A DNA stretch of 64,000 nt from Thiohalophilus sp. (GTDB lineage: Bacteria > Pseudomonadota > Gammaproteobacteria > UBA6429 > Thiohalophilaceae): positions 248,001 through 312,000 of the forward strand of contig NZ_JAXHLN010000003.1 in assembly GCF_034522235.1 (NCBI RefSeq), written 5' to 3'. The notes below the pieces were generated by a model that ran no database searches, was not told where the DNA came from, and saw nothing but the letters and a program-made list of their open reading frames with translations. Position 1 is the stretch's first letter; every line of letters begins with the position of its first letter. The position numbers were made by a program, and so were the translations under genes. Shown piece after piece: positions 1 to 7,633 of the stretch.

Positions 1-478
1 AATGCTGTCTGTCGAATTGTTGCTGATCCCAGCGACCCACTTTCAGGCCCAGCGCCGCGCATAGCAGGGTCTGTCCACTGCAGAGTTTTTCCACCGGGCG
101 TTGTTTGCCGGATCCTTTGACCGGATTGAGCTTTTGCATGCGTACCAGGTTGTCGCGTGGCGACTCGCGATCGAAATACGCTATCCCGGATTTGATCAGT
201 ACCGCGTTGCCTTCGCCCCGCGCGCTGATGTTCAGCGAGTCACCGCCTCGCGCGTAGTACATGTAAATGGTGCCGGGCGGCATGAACATCGCGGCGCGTT
301 TGGGGGTATAGCCCCGCGAGGAGTGGCTGCCGCGCTCCGCAAGATAATAGGCCTCGGTTTCGATAATCCGGCAGGCCAGCCAGCGATCGCGATAACGATG
401 GCGGAGTACCTTGCCGAGCAGCGCCCGGGCCAGGTCGCAGGGCTCCTGATCGAAAAAGGCCGGCTTGAGTCGTGCCAT
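1..478 (-). CDS. mpg: DNA-3-methyladenine glycosylase, AAG/MPG family (3' end outside window)
   Basis: Base-excision-repair enzyme that removes alkylated purines from DNA. The window edge cuts the gene; about 159 codons from the start are present. Translation from the ATG at 478 gives MARLKPAFF. The AAG-family signature follows: IETEAY at residues 39-44, with the glutamate that activates the nucleophilic water, then RGYTPKRAAMF and a PPGTIYMYYARGG segment. This is the eukaryote-type AAG fold rather than AlkA or Tag. The start lies 6 bp below the stop of the upstream yrdA-like gene on the same strand, so the two are probably co-transcribed. Confidence 0.9.
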   Translation of the reverse strand, partial: MARLKPAFFDQEPCDLARALLGKVLRHRYRDRWLACRIIETEAYYLAERGSHSSRGYTPKRAAMFMPPGTIYMYYARGGDSLNISARGEGNAVLIKSGIAYFDRESPRDNLVRMQKLNPVKGSGKQRPVEKLCSGQTLLCAALGLKVGRWDQQQFDRQH

Positions 479-484
479 GGCCGA

Positions 485-1012
485 TCAGGATTGTTGGTGG
501 CGGTTTTTCAGTTGAACGTAGTGCTGGGCGGAATAGGCAATCGAGTCACGCTCCTCGTCGCTCAGCTCCCGCGCCTTGCGCGCCGGACTGCCCAGCCACA
601 GACCGCTCTCCAGTTCTTTCCCTGGCGTCACCAGTGAACCGGCCCCGATGATAGTGTGCTCATGAACAACAGCTCCGTCCATGACGGTCGCCCCCATCCC
701 GATCAGGCAATTATCCGCGATAGTGCAACCGTGCAGAATCACGCGATGGCCGACCGTGACATTATCGCCCACGCTCAGCGCATAACCGCCGGGATTGTGC
801 GACCCGTCGTGGGTCACATGCAGCACCGAATTGTCCTGGATATTGGTATTGGCGCCGATGCGAATGACATTCACATCACCGCGAATCACCGTAAACGGCC
901 AGACGGAGCTGTCCTTGCCGATCACCACATCCCCGATCACCAGCGCCGACTCATCTACATAGACGTCCGGATGCAGATCGGGCATGACCTCTTCAAAGTC
1001 CCTGATTGCCAT
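485..1012 (-). CDS. yrdA: Gamma-carbonic-anhydrase-like hexapeptide-repeat protein (YrdA family)
   Basis: A 175-residue left-handed beta-helix protein of the gamma-class carbonic anhydrase family. Hexapeptide turns run through residues 15-145 (SALVIGDVVIG, SSVWPFTVIRGD, NCLIGMGATVMDG, HTIIGAGSLVTPG). The metal-ligand histidines of the family are visible in SVLHVTHDG and TVGHRVILHGC. It is probably a trimeric cytosolic zinc or iron protein. YrdA itself has no firmly established reaction, so carbonic anhydrase activity is family-based inference. The gene is followed at 6 bp by the glycosylase gene and preceded by an inverted-repeat element. Confidence 0.88.
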   Translation of the reverse strand: MAIRDFEEVMPDLHPDVYVDESALVIGDVVIGKDSSVWPFTVIRGDVNVIRIGANTNIQDNSVLHVTHDGSHNPGGYALSVGDNVTVGHRVILHGCTIADNCLIGMGATVMDGAVVHEHTIIGAGSLVTPGKELESGLWLGSPARKARELSDEERDSIAYSAQHYVQLKNRHQQS

Positions 1013-1040
1013 ATTCCGTTACCCCTTATTAATGATTTCT

Positions 1041-1124
1041 ACCACCAAGACACCAAGTCACCAAGAAATACATATGAATAAATGATTTTCTTTGAGTTTC
1101 TTCGTGTCTTTGTGTCTTGGTGGT
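1041..1124. repeat. Intergenic inverted repeat, CCAAGACAC type
   Basis: The left arm is built from ACCACCAAGACACC and CAAGTCACCAAGAAA. The right arm is its near reverse complement, TTTCTTCGTGTCTTTGTG followed by TCTTGGTGGT. The two arms are about 28 nt each around an AT-rich loop of about 28 nt. It lies between the gor 3' end and the yrdA start. A related single arm occurs near 12605. Confidence 0.8.
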
Positions 1125-1156
1125 TAAAGGTCTTTTTGCCCTGTCCCTTGGGCCTC

Positions 1157-2506
1157 TTATCGTAATGTGACCAGTTCTTCGGCGCTGGTTGGGTGGATGG
1201 CGACGCAGTTGTCGAAATCCTTCTTGGTCGCACCCATCTTGATCGCCACGCCGAAGCCCTGCAGCATTTCATCGGCGCCCATGCCGATGATATGACAACC
1301 GACCACTTTTTCCTCGGCACCGACGCAGACCAGCTTCATGGCGGTACGCTGTGGATGGGGGCTGAAGGCATGGTACATGGCGGTGAAGCCGGTCTGGTAA
1401 ACCTTCACTGCGTCGCCGTGCTGCTCACGGGCCTCGTCCTCGGTCAGGCCGATGGTACCGATGGGCGGGTGGCTGAACATGACCGTCGGAATGTTTTCGT
1501 AGTCGAGCTTGCGCTCGGGCATGTTGTTGAACAGCCGATCCGACAGGCGGCGTGATGCGGCAATTGCCACCGGGGTGAGCTGGGCCTTGCCGATCACATC
1601 GCCGACGGCATACACGCCTTTGATATTGGTCTGCTGGTACGCATCGGTCGGGATGGTGCCATCGCTGTTGTACTGCACGCCGGCGGCCTCCAGATCAAGA
1701 TTGGCGGTATTCGGTGCGCGGCCGATAGCCCAGATCAGACAATCATAGCCTTCCAGGGTGACACCGCTTTGACAGTGAATGTTCAACGTGCCGTCGCTCT
1801 GCTTCTCCACCCGTTCCACGTTAACCCGCGACATGATATTGACCCCGGCGTTCATCATCTCTTCCATCAGGGTCTCGCGCAGCATGGCGTCAAAATCGGA
1901 GAGGAAATGATCCCGGCGCAGCAGCATGCTCACCTCGCTGCCGAGGCTGTTGAGAACGCCGGCCAGCTCCACGGCAATATAACCGGCGCCCACCACGGCG
2001 ACCCGTTTGGGCTGCTCCCTGAGGGCAAAGAAGCCGTCGGAGGTGATGCCGTACTCGGCGCCGGGCACCTCCGGCACCACGGGATAGCCACCCGGCGAGA
2101 TGACGATATGATCGGCGGTGTACTGCTCGCCGTCCACGTCCAGGGTGTGGGCATCGGTAAAGCGGGCCGTGCCCTGGATGTGCTCGATATTGGAATCCTT
2201 CAGATAGTTGCCGTACCACTCGGTGATGCCGTTGATATAGCCCTCGCGTACCTCGACCAGTTTGCCCCAGTCGAATTTATTGAGGCTGACATCAAAACCG
2301 TAACCGGTGGCATCATGGAGAGTCTCGGCGACGCCGGCGGCGAACCACATGACTTTTTTGGGTACGCAGCCAACATTGACGCAGGTCCCGCCCAGTTTGT
2401 TGTTTTCGATGACGGCGGTATTTTTACCGTATTCGGCGGCGCGTTCGGCGGCGGAGAGCCCGCCGCTGCCCGCGCCGATGGAGATCAGATCAAAATGTTT
2501 ACTCAT
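1157..2506 (-). CDS. gor: Glutathione-disulfide reductase
   Basis: FAD-dependent cytosolic enzyme that reduces glutathione disulfide with NADPH. Starting at the ATG at 2506 ([16 protein letters not shown]) gives 449 residues, the usual Gor length; the reading frame stays open further upstream without family similarity. Features in order: N-terminal FAD dinucleotide motif GAGSGG, redox-active pair in [13 protein letters not shown], second nucleotide motif [11 protein letters not shown] near residue 175, FAD segment [10 protein letters not shown], and the C-terminal active-site HPTSAEE. In the NADPH-specificity segment ([12 protein letters not shown]) the first arginine is kept, but the second, R204 in E. 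coli, aligns with serine. Confidence 0.95.
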   Translation of the reverse strand: MSKHFDLISIGAGSGGLSAAERAAEYGKNTAVIENNKLGGTCVNVGCVPKKVMWFAAGVAETLHDATGYGFDVSLNKFDWGKLVEVREGYINGITEWYGNYLKDSNIEHIQGTARFTDAHTLDVDGEQYTADHIVISPGGYPVVPEVPGAEYGITSDGFFALREQPKRVAVVGAGYIAVELAGVLNSLGSEVSMLLRRDHFLSDFDAMLRETLMEEMMNAGVNIMSRVNVERVEKQSDGTLNIHCQSGVTLEGYDCLIWAIGRAPNTANLDLEAAGVQYNSDGTIPTDAYQQTNIKGVYAVGDVIGKAQLTPVAIAASRRLSDRLFNNMPERKLDYENIPTVMFSHPPIGTIGLTEDEAREQHGDAVKVYQTGFTAMYHAFSPHPQRTAMKLVCVGAEEKVVGCHIIGMGADEMLQGFGVAIKMGATKKDFDNCVAIHPTSAEELVTLR

Positions 2507-2638
2507 AGCAAGGAACTCACTACTGCGATTTGGGGTGAATTTGCCTGAAAAATGACAGGGTCTTACGGGTAGAGACAACATTATATATTGATTGTAAAAT
2601 CCTGCATCCATTTATGAAGCGAAAGCGGGAAACAGAAT

Positions 2639-2959
2639 ATGAGTGATTCCATCACCCTGTCCGATGACCTGATCCACGGGGTTTACAATGTCATCGTGCA
2701 ACACGACGCCGATGTGGAAAAGAATATGATGCTGGCACTGCAATACCTGGCGGCGATCTCCGGCTATCTGGCCGCCGGTCATCCCGGTGGCTCAAACGAA
2801 CGCGATGAGGTGATCGATCAACTGGCCGCCTTTGCCAAGCATGTGGCCGCCCAGGAGGCAGAGGATTTGGCGGGACAACAACAGTCGGCGCCGGCCGCAC
2901 CCAGGGGGCAGAGCGTGCAAACGGATGATCCTGCTGTGGGGATCTGGAAACCGGAATAA
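2639..2959 (+). CDS. Small hypothetical protein
   Basis: A 106-residue acidic protein that I do not recognise. Residues 1-80 look helical and soluble (MSDSITLSDDLIHGVYNVIV; later DEVIDQLAAFAKHVAAQEAEDL). The last 25 residues are Ala/Pro/Gln-rich and probably disordered. There is no signal peptide or membrane segment. A GGGA sequence about 9 nt upstream of the ATG is a possible ribosome site. It is divergent from gor (132 bp apart) and convergent with the truncated GNAT gene. No function is proposed. Confidence 0.6.
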   Translation: MSDSITLSDDLIHGVYNVIVQHDADVEKNMMLALQYLAAISGYLAAGHPGGSNERDEVIDQLAAFAKHVAAQEAEDLAGQQQSAPAAPRGQSVQTDDPAVGIWKPE

Positions 2960-3053
2960 AAATGGGATACCTGCCGGCGAAACTGGCGATTGATCACAGA
3001 ACCTCTTCGGCTGAGCGAAGCTTTATTGTTATGACAACGCCGGAGAGGATCAA

Positions 3054-3335
3054 TCAGGGGGAGTCTCCATCGGGATCCGCTGAGTAGCTCGGCAGGCGCT
3101 GATCGAGGGTTTTTTCATTGAATAAATGAGTAAGATCGATATACAACCAGCCCCACTGGAGCCAGCCATAGACGGCACCTACCGTCCGGCCGGTTTTATC
3201 GTTGGCACAAATGCCGAGGTGCTGTAGCTTGGCCTCCCCGGTCACCGATTGATTATGGTGGGCCAGGGCGGCACGCAGGGTTTGCACAAACCGGGGTGGC
3301 GGGTTATCCAGGGCCTGGAAGATGTAATCAGTCAT
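3054..3335 (-). pseudogene. Truncated GNAT-family acetyltransferase remnant
   Basis: A 93-residue product from the ATG at 3335 (MTDYIFQALDNPPP). The frame stays open to 3380, but that part is the terminator of the upstream genes. Residues 40-68 resemble the first half of small GNAT acetyltransferases: ...TGRTVGAVYGWLQWGWLYIDL, where family members continue with a L-W-V-x-E strand and the acetyl-CoA loop. Here the protein diverges after WLYIDL and ends 26 residues later. The 94 bp before the next gene do not encode the missing half in any frame. It is probably a decayed gene, though expression of a short product cannot be excluded. Confidence 0.5.
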
Positions 3336-3361
3336 CGTCTGTTGTATAAACGGCGTCAATA

Positions 3362-3399
3362 ACAAAAAAAGGGGATGCAAGCATCCCCTCCAATTTGTT
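3362..3399 (-). terminator. Rho-independent terminator of the multicopper oxidase genes
   Basis: A perfect 8-bp stem GGGGATGC/GCATCCCC with a 2-nt loop. On the minus strand it is followed by a run of seven T. It ends the transcript coming from 5451-3422. A weaker T-rich tail on the plus side could also stop plus-strand transcription. Confidence 0.85.
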
Positions 3400-3421
3400 T
3401 TACCTCTAAATTTATTTATTA

Positions 3422-4438
3422 TTATACTACTGTCACTTTGGTTTTCACTGTCCCCAGCACGTCGCCGCTGATCCAGTGAATGACATCCGCCTCGATAATG
3501 TATTCGCCGGTTTCGGTCGGCTCGAAGATGATGTCGTAGCGTTCCCCCGAATGGGCGCGCAGTTCGGTCACCTGCACCGGGTTGGGCAGGGGACGCCCGT
3601 CGGAGATGTACACAGTGCCGGTCAACCCGCCAAAGCGAATCTGTTGCGGGTGGTAGCCGGCACAGACATAGCGGCCCAGCAGCTTCTGCCCCACCTCTAC
3701 CGTGGCGGAGATGGGGGGCGCATCCAGCGCCGAGGTGCCGGTGCCGTCCACCCCGGTGATGACAAAGTAGTCGGGGTTGAGCACGTTGAGGCCCACGTCC
3801 TCGCCACAGGTGCCGGCGTCCCAGTCCAGGGTATGCCAGCGCGAGTCGATCTCGTCCACCACCCAGAACGCCTCCACGTCATAGGTGGGACCGCCCGACA
3901 GCAGGGTGCCCGGCCCTTCCGACGGATCGACGATGAGCGCGCCGTACATCCCCATCTCCGCGTGTAACACCGTGTTGGTGTGACAGTGATAGAAATAGGT
4001 ACCGGGATGCATCGGCCGCCACTGGTAGGTATAGGTGTTGTCCTGCACGTCCCAGGTGATATGGCCCACACCGTCGCTCTCGGGCCCCGGCTCGATGCCG
4101 TGATGGTGAATGGTATGCGCCCACATGTTACTCACCGACAGGTTGGTGTGGACAATTTGCCCGGCGGTGACCCGCATCGCCGGCGAGGGGAAGGTACCGC
4201 CACCGCCCATGCCGCCACCACCGCCGTCGGCGAAGCCCCACATGGTGATGTCAGTGCCGTCGTCCATGGTCAGGCTGATGTCCATGTCGATGCTGCGATC
4301 AAAGGTGACGTCCGCCGTGACCAGGTTGGGGTTGTCCTCCTGGTTCTCGTCATAGACGTAGCAGGCGCCGCCCATGCCGCCACCTCCGCCGCCGCCCATG
4401 CCCATCATCAGACGGTGTTTTTCGTTGATATTAAACAT
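3422..4438 (-). CDS. Two-domain multicopper-oxidase-like protein B (carries the type 1 Cu site, no signal peptide)
   Basis: A 338-residue protein with cupredoxin domains. It starts at ATG 4438 after a GGGGG ribosome site and has no signal peptide. It opens with a Met/Gly-rich stretch (MMGMGGGGGGGMGG), and a second Gly-rich loop lies near residues 72-82. Domain 1 has HTIHHHG (residues ~108-114), like the first copper motif of multicopper oxidases, and YHCHTNTVLHAEMGMYG, which supplies the Cys, His and Met of a type 1 copper site plus two His. Domain 2 (after residue ~190) has a cupredoxin pattern but no clear copper ligands. It lies 11 bp downstream of protein A, so they are certainly co-transcribed. 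The substrate is unknown. Confidence 0.75.
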   Translation of the reverse strand: MFNINEKHRLMMGMGGGGGGGMGGACYVYDENQEDNPNLVTADVTFDRSIDMDISLTMDDGTDITMWGFADGGGGGMGGGGTFPSPAMRVTAGQIVHTNLSVSNMWAHTIHHHGIEPGPESDGVGHITWDVQDNTYTYQWRPMHPGTYFYHCHTNTVLHAEMGMYGALIVDPSEGPGTLLSGGPTYDVEAFWVVDEIDSRWHTLDWDAGTCGEDVGLNVLNPDYFVITGVDGTGTSALDAPPISATVEVGQKLLGRYVCAGYHPQQIRFGGLTGTVYISDGRPLPNPVQVTELRAHSGERYDIIFEPTETGEYIIEADVIHWISGDVLGTVKTKVTVV

Positions 4439-4449
4439 GCTTTACCCCC

Positions 4450-5451
4450 TTATTCGAAAAAGATGTCAGTGATGGCGCCGAACATGTAGTACCCGCCGGC
4501 GGCAGTCTGGGACATTTCCGAGTGCAGGTGCATCGGATACTCGCCGGTGGAGACCTGTGGCCAGGCATCCGGCGGGGTCTCGAAGGGATAGATCATGTCC
4601 AGTGCTCCCATGTCGCCGTCGAGGTAGAGGCAATCCTTCTTCCAGATATCCGGGCGAATGATACCGTTTTCCGTCAACCACTCCATGTGGTTTCCGTGCG
4701 GATGCACGCTCTGGGCGGCCAGGCCGGCGTTGAATATCCGCACCAGCGCCCGATCACCCATGTGGCCGTGCAGGGCCGAGCGGGGATCGTGCATGCTGTC
4801 GAGACTTGGATCGCCGCTGCCCGGTGCGCCAGGCGGCCGCCCGCCCAGCCCGTTGAGGGTGAAATAGCGCGGGATATATTCGGTGCTCGGCGTGTTGCCC
4901 TGACTCAGGGCGTCGTGCCACACCGGATCGATATCGTGGAAGATCCAGAAGTACTGCTGCACGAAGGTGGGGCTGCCAGGATAGAGCTCGTCGCTGCTGC
5001 CCGAGGGCATCACCGCCAGACCGCCATGCAGGCCGAGCAGGCGGTTATAGGGGGCGTTGAGTTTGTCGTAATACATGAAGGAGCCGAAACTGGTTGCTTC
5101 AAATTCCACGGTCTTGATTTCGCCCGCAGCGATGGTCCCGCTGTCCACCAGGCCGTCGATGACGAAGCTGGCGCTGGTGTTGAGGGTGTTGATCAGGGTA
5201 ATCGAGAGGGTATCGCCCTCCTGCACAATCATCGATTCGCCCGGCACGTTCAGACTGTTGCTGTCGCTGCTGAAGCCGCGGAAATAGACATCGGTGCCGT
5301 CGATTTGAGTGATATAACCTTCGGTGATGTAAAAGGTTTTTTCAATGGTGGCGGCGTGCGCCCGCGGGGTCCAGCTCAGCAGCCCCACACCGCCCAGCAA
5401 CGACCCGGCCACGCCGGCCGAGGTGAGCTTGAGAAAGTCACGGCGTTTCAT
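4450..5451 (-). CDS. Two-domain multicopper-oxidase-like protein A (Tat-exported, no type 1 Cys)
   Basis: A 333-residue protein with a twin-arginine leader (MKRRDFLKLTSAG, hydrophobic core, cleavage near AHA-A at 33), so it is folded before export to the periplasm. Domain 1 lacks the usual HxHG and HSH motifs; GSFMYYDK stands where the second would be. Domain 2 has SVHPHGNHMEW (~residue 245) and YPMHLHSEMSQTAAGGYYMFG near the C-terminus, where Leu replaces the Cys expected between the two His. It could contribute trinuclear-site His ligands but not a type 1 copper. AGGAGA precedes the ATG. It is first in a two-gene operon. Confidence 0.75.
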   Translation of the reverse strand: MKRRDFLKLTSAGVAGSLLGGVGLLSWTPRAHAATIEKTFYITEGYITQIDGTDVYFRGFSSDSNSLNVPGESMIVQEGDTLSITLINTLNTSASFVIDGLVDSGTIAAGEIKTVEFEATSFGSFMYYDKLNAPYNRLLGLHGGLAVMPSGSSDELYPGSPTFVQQYFWIFHDIDPVWHDALSQGNTPSTEYIPRYFTLNGLGGRPPGAPGSGDPSLDSMHDPRSALHGHMGDRALVRIFNAGLAAQSVHPHGNHMEWLTENGIIRPDIWKKDCLYLDGDMGALDMIYPFETPPDAWPQVSTGEYPMHLHSEMSQTAAGGYYMFGAITDIFFE

Positions 5452-5602
5452 GACAGGTGTTCTCCTCTTTATTGTATTTGGCAGGAATCAAATAACACGT
5501 TATTGCAGTGCGTGTTTGACCGTACTCCATGCGAACAGATGATGTCCGTATTCAGGCAGTCAATGCTTTGCGGGGACTAAAACAGAGTGATAGGTACGGG
5601 TC

Positions 5603-5618
5603 TGTAACGCAGGTTACA
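5603..5618. promoter_or_regulatory. Palindrome TGTAAC-N4-GTTACA upstream of the multicopper oxidase genes
   Basis: TGTAACGCAGGTTACA is a perfect 6-bp inverted repeat with a 4-bp spacer, the geometry of Fnr-type sites (TTGAT-N4-ATCAA). It lies in the 226-bp gap between the oxidase operon and the Crp/Fnr-family gene, about 150 bp upstream of the protein A start codon. A TATCAC sequence downstream could be a -10. That it is the site of the neighbouring regulator is inference. Confidence 0.6.
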
Positions 5619-5677
5619 TAAAGTGCAAAGAACAGCGATTAATACAAAATAAAATAACCAACCGTTAAACTATGCGA

Positions 5678-6403
5678 TTAACGGCTGAACCACTCGAGGC
5701 TGGATTTGTTGTTGATGGTGATGTGTCCCCGCGCCAGGCTGATGCACTGTTGTTGTTCGAACTGTTTCAGCAGGCGGCTGATCACCTCGCGGGTGGTCCC
5801 GAGTTCCTGGGCCAGCGACTGATGGGTCACCTTGATGGTCTTGCTACCGGCCCGCTCGAACAGTTGTCCGAGCAGACAGGCCAGGCGGACATCCAGTCGT
5901 TGAAAGGCCATGTCGTAAAAGCTGTTCGTCAGTTCGCTGACGCTGGCGGTCAGACTCTTGAGTACCAGGTTACGGAAATTGTCTGAGATTTCCATGGCGT
6001 GATGGAAATCGTTCTGTTTGAGGATCAGGGCCCTGACCCGGGTTTCCGTGCGGGCGCTGGCATTGAACGGTTCGTTACGCAGCAGACTGTTGAGGCTCAT
6101 CAGGCAAATATCGCCTGGATGGATGCGATAAAGGGTCACTTCGCGGCCATCTTCGGCCATCTGGTAAATTCGGATCGAGCCCTCCAGCAGCAGGATAAAG
6201 TTGTTGCAGGTCTCGTGAGCCTGTACCAGCAGGCTGCCCGGCGGGATGAGATTGATGGGCGCCTGCGCCAGCAGTTCGAAGCACTCGGGCTTTTGCGGAT
6301 TGGCCAGCTCGGGATAGATCCGGCTGATAAGACGCAGGTTGGCCCGTGCCTGTTCATCGGCCTCGGTCGGCGGGTCGGAGAATGTTTGTTCTGATGCGCC
6401 CAT
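5678..6403 (-). CDS. Crp/Fnr-family transcriptional regulator
   Basis: A 241-residue regulator from the ATG at 6403 (MGASEQTFSDPP); the frame can be extended 15 codons to a TTG. An N-terminal cyclic-nucleotide-binding-like beta-roll (residues ~45-130: GSLLVQAHETCNNFILLLEG) is followed by a dimerisation helix and a Crp-type winged helix (VTHQSLAQELGTTREVISR). The recognition helix keeps the E-x-x-S-R spacing of FNR. There is no N-terminal cysteine cluster of the FNR [4Fe-4S] type, so the signal is something other than the FNR-type oxygen switch. It lies upstream of, and on the same strand as, the multicopper oxidase pair, with a palindromic site in between. Confidence 0.85.
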   Translation of the reverse strand: MGASEQTFSDPPTEADEQARANLRLISRIYPELANPQKPECFELLAQAPINLIPPGSLLVQAHETCNNFILLLEGSIRIYQMAEDGREVTLYRIHPGDICLMSLNSLLRNEPFNASARTETRVRALILKQNDFHHAMEISDNFRNLVLKSLTASVSELTNSFYDMAFQRLDVRLACLLGQLFERAGSKTIKVTHQSLAQELGTTREVISRLLKQFEQQQCISLARGHITINNKSSLEWFSR

Positions 6404-6491
6404 GATTATGCTTACTTTACCCGGAATGGCTTTAGTCGCTGGCGACAACTGGACAACAGAACGGCGGGTAGAGGGGTCCGGCGACGGATTA

Positions 6492-6506
6492 TCAGGGTTA
6501 CCCTGA
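6492..6506. promoter_or_regulatory. 15-bp palindrome upstream of the Crp/Fnr-family gene
   Basis: TCAGGGTTACCCTGA is a 7-bp perfect inverted repeat around one base. It sits about 90 bp upstream of the regulator's ATG, in the 139-bp gap after srkA. It shares the GGTTAC core with the site at 5603. It may be an operator of the regulator; there is no T tract to suggest a terminator. Confidence 0.4.
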
Positions 6507-6542
6507 GTAAACGGCCGGGCGGGTCATTTTATTCCAAAAATT

Positions 6543-7550
6543 TCAGGGTTCGAGCGGCGGTTGCTCCAGTCGTTCGATCTGCTCGCGCAGGGTATTGAGC
6601 TGTTCTTCCCAGTAGCGGGGGGTGTTGAACCAGGGAAAGTGCATGGGAAAGGCGGGGTCGTGCCAGCGCCGGGCCAGCCAGCCGCTGTAGTGAATCAGTC
6701 GCAGCCCGCGTAACGCTTCGATCAGGCGCAATTCCAGGGCGTTGAAGTCGTAAAACTGGCTGTAGCCTTCCAGCAGCAGGCCCAGCTGGCGGGTCATATC
6801 GGCCCGATCGCCGCTGAGCAGCATCCACAGATCCTGGATTGCCGGCCCGATCATGCAGTCGTCGAGATCGACAAAATGGGGCCCCTGCCCGGTCCAGAGG
6901 ATATTGCCGGGATGGCAGTCACCGTGCAGGCGAATCGGATCCACCCATCCGGCAACCTCCCGCCACACGCTTTCGATCTCCCCGAGCAGCTGCTCGGCGG
7001 CCTGGCGATAATTATGTTCCAGCTCAGGGGGAATGAAGCCGTGCTCCATCAGATAGTGATAGGGACCGGTGCCGAGCAGCTCGGTGTTCAGCCGGGGCCG
7101 CTGGCGGAACAGGCGCTGGCTGCCGCAGGCATGGATGCGGCCCAGCATGCGGCCCAGCCAGCGCAGGTGTTCGGGATCTTCCAGCTCGGGCGGGCGGCCG
7201 CCGCGCCGGGGATAGAGGGCCAGCCGGTAGTCGGCATAATGCAGCAGGGTCCCGCCCTCGGCCAGCGGCAGCGGGGCCACCACCGGGATTTCCAGCTCCG
7301 CCAGTTCCTGGGCAAAGGCGTGCTCTTCAAGGATGGCCGCATCGCTCCAGCGGCCGGGGCGATAGATCTTGGTGACCAGGAAGCTGCCGTCATCCAGGCC
7401 GACCTGGTAGACACGGTTTTCATAACTGTTGAGCGCCAGCAGGGCGCCGCTGGCTTGAAATCCGCAGGCCTCGACAGCATCCAGTATGAGGCTCGGCGTC
7501 AGGTTGGCGTACGGCAGGGCGGTGTCAGGCAATTCTGTCTCCAACCCCAC
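6543..7550 (-). CDS. srkA: Stress response serine/threonine kinase SrkA (YihE/RdoA)
   Basis: A 335-residue aminoglycoside-phosphotransferase-fold protein kinase that in E. coli protects against stress-induced death. Visible motifs: NSYENRVYQVGLDDG (glycine-loop equivalent, ~41-55), VTKIYRPGRW with the ATP-binding lysine, catalytic loop RLHGDCHPGNILW (~209-221), and metal-binding FVDLDDCMIGPAIQDLW. The start is a GTG at 7550, since no suitable ATG exists nearby; this leaves 83 bp to the divergent prlC gene. Length and ending match the family. Confidence 0.92.
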   Translation of the reverse strand: MGLETELPDTALPYANLTPSLILDAVEACGFQASGALLALNSYENRVYQVGLDDGSFLVTKIYRPGRWSDAAILEEHAFAQELAELEIPVVAPLPLAEGGTLLHYADYRLALYPRRGGRPPELEDPEHLRWLGRMLGRIHACGSQRLFRQRPRLNTELLGTGPYHYLMEHGFIPPELEHNYRQAAEQLLGEIESVWREVAGWVDPIRLHGDCHPGNILWTGQGPHFVDLDDCMIGPAIQDLWMLLSGDRADMTRQLGLLLEGYSQFYDFNALELRLIEALRGLRLIHYSGWLARRWHDPAFPMHFPWFNTPRYWEEQLNTLREQIERLEQPPLEP

Positions 7551-7633
7551 AGGCGGTTACGGTTCATGCTAAATTATGGCGCGTCACCTCGCGCCCCGGC
7601 TCACCCACACAGTATCAGACAGGTAACGTATCG

